Below are positions 5,774 through 8,407 of a DNA stretch of 8,407 nt, piece by piece. The notes below the pieces were generated by a model. That model made no database searches. It was not told where the DNA came from and saw only the letters and a list, made by a program, of their open reading frames with translations. Numbering within the stretch: position 1 is the first letter of the stretch; each line of letters opens with the position of its first letter. Source of the DNA: Leptospiraceae bacterium (GTDB taxonomy: Bacteria; Spirochaetota; Leptospiria; Turneriellales; Turneriellaceae); assembly GCA_016788945.1 (NCBI GenBank), contig JAEUSA010000290.1, positions 1-8,407 on the forward strand, given 5' to 3'. The position numbers were made by a program, and so were the translations under genes.

Positions 5774-6421
5774 TTAAAACCTCTCGGACAATTTATTGCC
5801 GAGCGACTCAAGCTGCGCCTTTGCGCCGCTGCGGATATCGGGCGGCATTTGCTGTGCAATGCGCACAATTTTCTCTTCGTTCACCATAGAATTCGCGATA
5901 TTGCCGACAATTTTGCCGTCGCGTAAAACCTTGATGATTTCGAGCATGACTCTGTCTTCAAGTAGATCGGCAAGTTCGCCAAGCTTGCTATGAAAGTTCT
6001 TTGCGGCGAGGTCTTTGACGACTTGCGCGACAATATTCGTCTCCATCAAGTTGCCGATGCGCGCTGTAATCTCGGGGCTCGCATATAACGCCACCTGACC
6101 CATATAGTCGATGCGTAGGGACTTACCGATTTTCGCTGCCGCTTTGGGGTCCATATAAATTACGACTTGCGCAATGATATAAGGAGTGAGGTAGTCGTGT
6201 GCGAGTTTAGCGATAATAAAATTGGGGATAAATTGCGTCGACACCGCCATCACCTTGAATACCGGTTTCTGCAGTTCTTCGGTTCTGTGAATGTAATCGT
6301 GAATTTCTTTGTGTATTTTTTCGAGGGTGGTCTCATCGAGCGATTTGAGAAAACCAAGATCGCTTTCTGTGACCAGAGATTCTTTAATCTCCTCGATCAT
6401 TCCGTCTTTTGATAAATGCAT
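5774..6421 (-). CDS. Helical protein of tandem repeats of about 25 residues, function unknown
   Basis: I do not recognise this 215-residue protein. It is cytoplasmic by appearance, with no signal peptide. After a charged N-terminal helix region (1-55) it contains about five copies of a helical unit. The units can be registered on a hydrophobic-Gly/Ala pair: L73-A74, I98-G99, I122-G123, L147-G148 and I175-A176, at spacings of 25, 24, 25 and 28 residues. Each unit reads roughly x-K-I-G-x-x-(M/L) followed by a hydrophobic helix such as IVAQVV and a turn such as MDPKA, ASPEI or MPPDI. This suggests an alpha-solenoid scaffold, loosely like the MgtE N-domain or HEAT-like arrays, but no family is assigned. 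Start ATG 6421 has AGGAG 5-6 nt upstream. The gene lies 15 nt after the methyltransferase and 2 nt before the PON-like gene, so it is clearly co-transcribed with them. Confidence 0.85.
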   Translation of the reverse strand: MHLSKDGMIEEIKESLVTESDLGFLKSLDETTLEKIHKEIHDYIHRTEELQKPVFKVMAVSTQFIPNFIIAKLAHDYLTPYIIAQVVIYMDPKAAAKIGKSLRIDYMGQVALYASPEITARIGNLMETNIVAQVVKDLAAKNFHSKLGELADLLEDRVMLEIIKVLRDGKIVGNIANSMVNEEKIVRIAQQMPPDIRSGAKAQLESLGNKLSERF

Positions 6422-6436
6422 GCTGGCTCCTATGGT

Positions 6437-7288
6437 TTAGAATTCGACGACTGCCATTGAGGCGGAGACCAGAGGTAGTCGCGACGTCAATAAAAGTTTC
6501 GTCATCATCTGCTTGCCGGTGTTGCTTTCAAAACGTTTCGCACCGCAATCCAGTGCTAAGGCGCGTAGTTCTGCGGGAGTGGCGCCGAAGGTAAAGCGTT
6601 CGTTATAGATCACGTCCATCACTAACGGCATGAGTTTAACGAGCAGGTTACGCAGCGGATCTTCCATTTTGTCATGCCAATAGTCGAAGAGCATGATAGT
6701 ACCGGGACCGAAATATTCGCGACAGGTAATCAGTGTGTTCCGCACGACATCTTCGGTGACATACATCGAGACACCCTCCCACAACACGAGGGCAGGCCCT
6801 TTGGGGATGCCAGAATGCGCGAACACATCAGTTAACTGTTCTTTCATGAAGTCGACCTCCACATAATGCGGCGGCTCGCCTTCGATACGTTCATTGCGCA
6901 AATAAAATTTCTTGCGCCGCTGCGTGGCGGGGAAATCAAATTCCCAGATGCCGTGGTGTATGTGTTGATGCAGCCTCAACGCCCGGGAGTCGTAGCCGGC
7001 GCCGAGCAGAACGATGGGTAGTTTTGCGGCGAAGCGCTTCACATAACTATCCATGAATGCATGCCGCAGCGTAATAAAATCGAACAGCCCGAGGCTCGAA
7101 GCGTTCACGAAAAAAGAAGTAAATTCGGGTAAGATCGATAGCCGGTTATAGATGGCCATATAAAAGTCGGATAAAAAGCGTGCCGCGTATTTATCTTTCA
7201 GAAGGCTCTGTTCACCATAGTAACTGTATTCCAGTGCCCGAATCAATGCGACAACCTCGGCCGTGCGGCTGGGGGTATTTTCTAACAT
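6437..7288 (-). CDS. LCM-family class I SAM-dependent methyltransferase
   Basis: This 283-residue protein fits the leucine-carboxyl-methyltransferase (LCM/Ppm1-like) family of S-adenosylmethionine-dependent O-methyltransferases. The SAM-binding motif I is LLGAGYDSRALRL (GAGYDSR at 96-102), with the family's D-(S/T)-R after the glycines. Motif II is WEFDFPATQRRKK (E116, D118), followed by VEVDFMKEQL (D146), and the diagnostic WEGVSMYVTEDVV at 170-182. An LFDYW motif follows. Bacterial members methylate small-molecule or lipid carboxylates in a few known cases, but most substrates are unknown, so none is claimed. ATG 7288 is the only sensible start; no clear Shine-Dalgarno precedes it. It is the first gene of the operon with the tandem-repeat protein and the PON-like lipoprotein, and is divergent from the gene at 7367. 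Confidence 0.92.
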   Translation of the reverse strand: MLENTPSRTAEVVALIRALEYSYYGEQSLLKDKYAARFLSDFYMAIYNRLSILPEFTSFFVNASSLGLFDFITLRHAFMDSYVKRFAAKLPIVLLGAGYDSRALRLHQHIHHGIWEFDFPATQRRKKFYLRNERIEGEPPHYVEVDFMKEQLTDVFAHSGIPKGPALVLWEGVSMYVTEDVVRNTLITCREYFGPGTIMLFDYWHDKMEDPLRNLLVKLMPLVMDVIYNERFTFGATPAELRALALDCGAKRFESNTGKQMMTKLLLTSRLPLVSASMAVVEF

Positions 7289-7299
7289 GGGTAGATTTT

Positions 7300-7329
7300 T
7301 TGCCGATACATAAAGGGGACAAGCATATT
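7300..7329 (+). promoter_or_regulatory. Candidate promoter for the gene at 7367
   Basis: TTGCCG (7300-7305) and CATATT (7324-7329) lie 18 nt apart in the short gap between the divergent methyltransferase gene and the gene starting at 7367. Both hexamers are partial matches to sigma70-type consensus, and the second ends 37 nt before the start codon. It is the best candidate in a gap that must contain divergent promoters, but support is weak. Confidence 0.22.
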
Positions 7330-7366
7330 CCGGTATTAGCGCTGGAAAGCTTTGGCAATAGCAGAA

Positions 7367-8146
7367 ATGTTCTTCAAAAAAGCAAAAAAAGATGAATATT
7401 CGCCCGACGACAAAACTGTAATCTTAGAAAAGCTGCGCGGCAAATACCGCCGCGCGCAACAACGTTATCATGGGCCATTTTTCAGCCTGCAAAAGCTTGA
7501 AGAGCGAATCGCTTTTCAGAGGGCGGCACGATCAGACTTTCAGCGTTTCATTTTAGAAGAAATGAATTTTTTCAAGGCGATGGAAGAAAAAGCCGCTGAA
7601 GAGGAGGCCAAGCGCAAACGCCAGGAAGAAGCCGACGCCCGCATGCGCGAAATCATGGAGGCTAACGACGCCCTCATCGCGCATTATCCCGATGTTTTTT
7701 TTCATCCGATGGCTACGCTCGAATGCCGGCGCATCGTCGGGGCGATTTCAAATTTGTTCCCCGATATCGAGAGCGAATTGAGATATATATTTCAGGGGCG
7801 GCGCGAGTGGAATGAGATCAAGTTCTACCTTTCGGATCTCGAGCGTTTTGTGCACAAACCACCGATGCGCATGACCGCATTTCTCGCTCACTATGTTGCC
7901 GACATCCAGAAATGGGGGGAAAAGGGCCGCGACGACGCCGACCGCAAATTTCTGCAAACCGCGGCGATGTGTCTGACCGGTATCACCAATGAAATCCGCA
8001 CGGCCCTCGATACACTGCCCGATAATGACAAGGTCGCTGCATCGACGGTCACGGCGAAACTTGACGCGATCGTCAAGGACTTCCGCCTCAGCGATTGGGC
8101 GCAGCACGGTTTGGCGCTGAAAGCGCAGAAAAAATTAGGGGTTTAA
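7367..8146 (+). CDS. Uncharacterised charged helical protein
   Basis: I do not recognise this 259-residue protein. It begins MFFKKAKKDEYSPDDKT and has a basic helical N-terminal third (EKLRGKYRRAQQRY). A very charged stretch rich in Glu, Lys and Arg follows at about residues 65-100 (including EEKAAEEEAKRKRQEEADAR), likely a coiled coil or long single helix. The C-terminal globular helical domain contains HYPDVFFHPMATLECRRIVGAI, an aromatic stretch (YIFQGRREW) and the end WAQHGLALKAQKKLGV. It has no signal peptide or membrane segment. ATG 7367 is preferred; TTG 7352, with GGA 5 nt upstream, would add five residues. Codon use resembles the neighbours. It is divergent from the methyltransferase operon, which may place it under shared control, and converges on the gene at the right edge with a 10-nt gap. 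Confidence 0.8.
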   Translation: MFFKKAKKDEYSPDDKTVILEKLRGKYRRAQQRYHGPFFSLQKLEERIAFQRAARSDFQRFILEEMNFFKAMEEKAAEEEAKRKRQEEADARMREIMEANDALIAHYPDVFFHPMATLECRRIVGAISNLFPDIESELRYIFQGRREWNEIKFYLSDLERFVHKPPMRMTAFLAHYVADIQKWGEKGRDDADRKFLQTAAMCLTGITNEIRTALDTLPDNDKVAASTVTAKLDAIVKDFRLSDWAQHGLALKAQKKLGV

Positions 8147-8151
8147 GCGAT

Positions 8152-8170
8152 AGGCATTATTTCAATGCTT
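8152..8170. terminator. Weak hairpin between convergent genes
   Basis: AGGCATT (8152-8158) pairs with AATGCTT (8164-8170), with one G-T pair, around a 5-nt loop. It spans the 10-nt gap between the stop codons of the two convergent genes and could act as a shared terminator. The stem is AT-rich and no proper T-run follows on either strand, so terminator activity is doubtful. Confidence 0.2.
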
Positions 8171-8407
8171 CTTCGAGATTCAGTTCAGACATCGCGTCCA
8201 TATCCTGAAATTCAAGAGTAACATGCGTTTTGCCACCACCGAGATTCTTGCTGGCGCTGACGACCGCTGAGAATTGGCCGAGGCTTTCTTGGCCTTTCTG
8301 GATGCGAAATAGATCGATGAGTCCTGGCTGAAAGTGCCGCAGCAACAGCCGGTCGGTGATTTCCAGTTCGACCTGCTTCATGTTGATCTGGAAAACAGGC
8401 AACGGCC
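8157..8407 (-). CDS. Unrecognised protein, C-terminal part (runs off right edge)
   Basis: A minus-strand frame is open from the right edge to a TAA at 8159-8157, giving at least 83 codons. The reading includes VFQINMKQVELEITDRLLLR, FRIQKGQESLGQFSAVVSAS and THVTLEFQDMDAMSELNLEE. It alternates polar and hydrophobic residues in a beta-rich pattern and ends in an acidic tail. ATG 8378 and TTG 8402 are in-frame, but the frame continues through the edge, so the true start may lie outside. The family is not recognised. The frame is supported by its length, its neighbour-like codon use, and convergent packing against the gene ending at 8146. Confidence 0.6.
   Translation of the reverse strand, partial: PLPVFQINMKQVELEITDRLLLRHFQPGLIDLFRIQKGQESLGQFSAVVSASKNLGGGKTHVTLEFQDMDAMSELNLEEALK

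Overview
The window looks like ordinary chromosomal DNA of a Gram-negative-type bacterium with about 50-53 % GC. Genes are densely packed on both strands. No tRNA, rRNA, insertion sequence, CRISPR array or phage gene was seen. I cannot fix the taxon. A moderate-GC spirochaete of the Leptospirales would fit the loose lipobox of one predicted lipoprotein and the mix of genes, but this is a weak inference.

Layout from left to right. (1) The N-terminal part of an epoxide-hydrolase-type alpha/beta hydrolase runs leftward off the edge (1-184). (2) A complete single-domain bacteriohemerythrin follows on the minus strand (250-654). Overlapping inverted repeats lie between these two genes. (3) A short divergent control region leads to a two-ATPase-domain ABC-F (Uup-like) translation factor on the plus strand (830-2704). 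Homology of its N-terminus places the start at a CTG, or an adjacent ATT, rather than at a normal start codon. (4) Convergent to it is rarA (2750-4051), a AAA+ replication and recombination clamp-loader-like ATPase. It sits 2 nt behind a 70-codon small gene (4054-4266). (5) A short cupin-like gene (4377-4745, plus) is divergent from that pair and is preceded by two palindromes. (6) A three-gene minus-strand operon (7288 down to 4752) encodes an LCM-family SAM methyltransferase, a helical protein of tandem repeats of about 25 residues, and a paraoxonase/arylesterase-like beta-propeller with an apparent lipoprotein signal. (7) An unrecognised charged, helical 259-residue protein lies on the plus strand (7367-8146). 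(8) The 3' end of an unrecognised minus-strand gene reaches the right edge.

Most genes are housekeeping or generic: ribosome rescue or translation (ABC-F), replication-fork repair (RarA), and oxygen or iron binding (hemerythrin). The least explained unit is the methyltransferase, tandem-repeat protein and PON-like lipoprotein operon. Its 15 nt and 2 nt gaps argue for co-expression and perhaps a shared pathway, but nothing in the sequence identifies the substrate. The other points worth attention are the missing canonical start of the ABC-F gene, the small gene coupled to rarA, and the strong Shine-Dalgarno sequence that lies out of reach of the cupin start.
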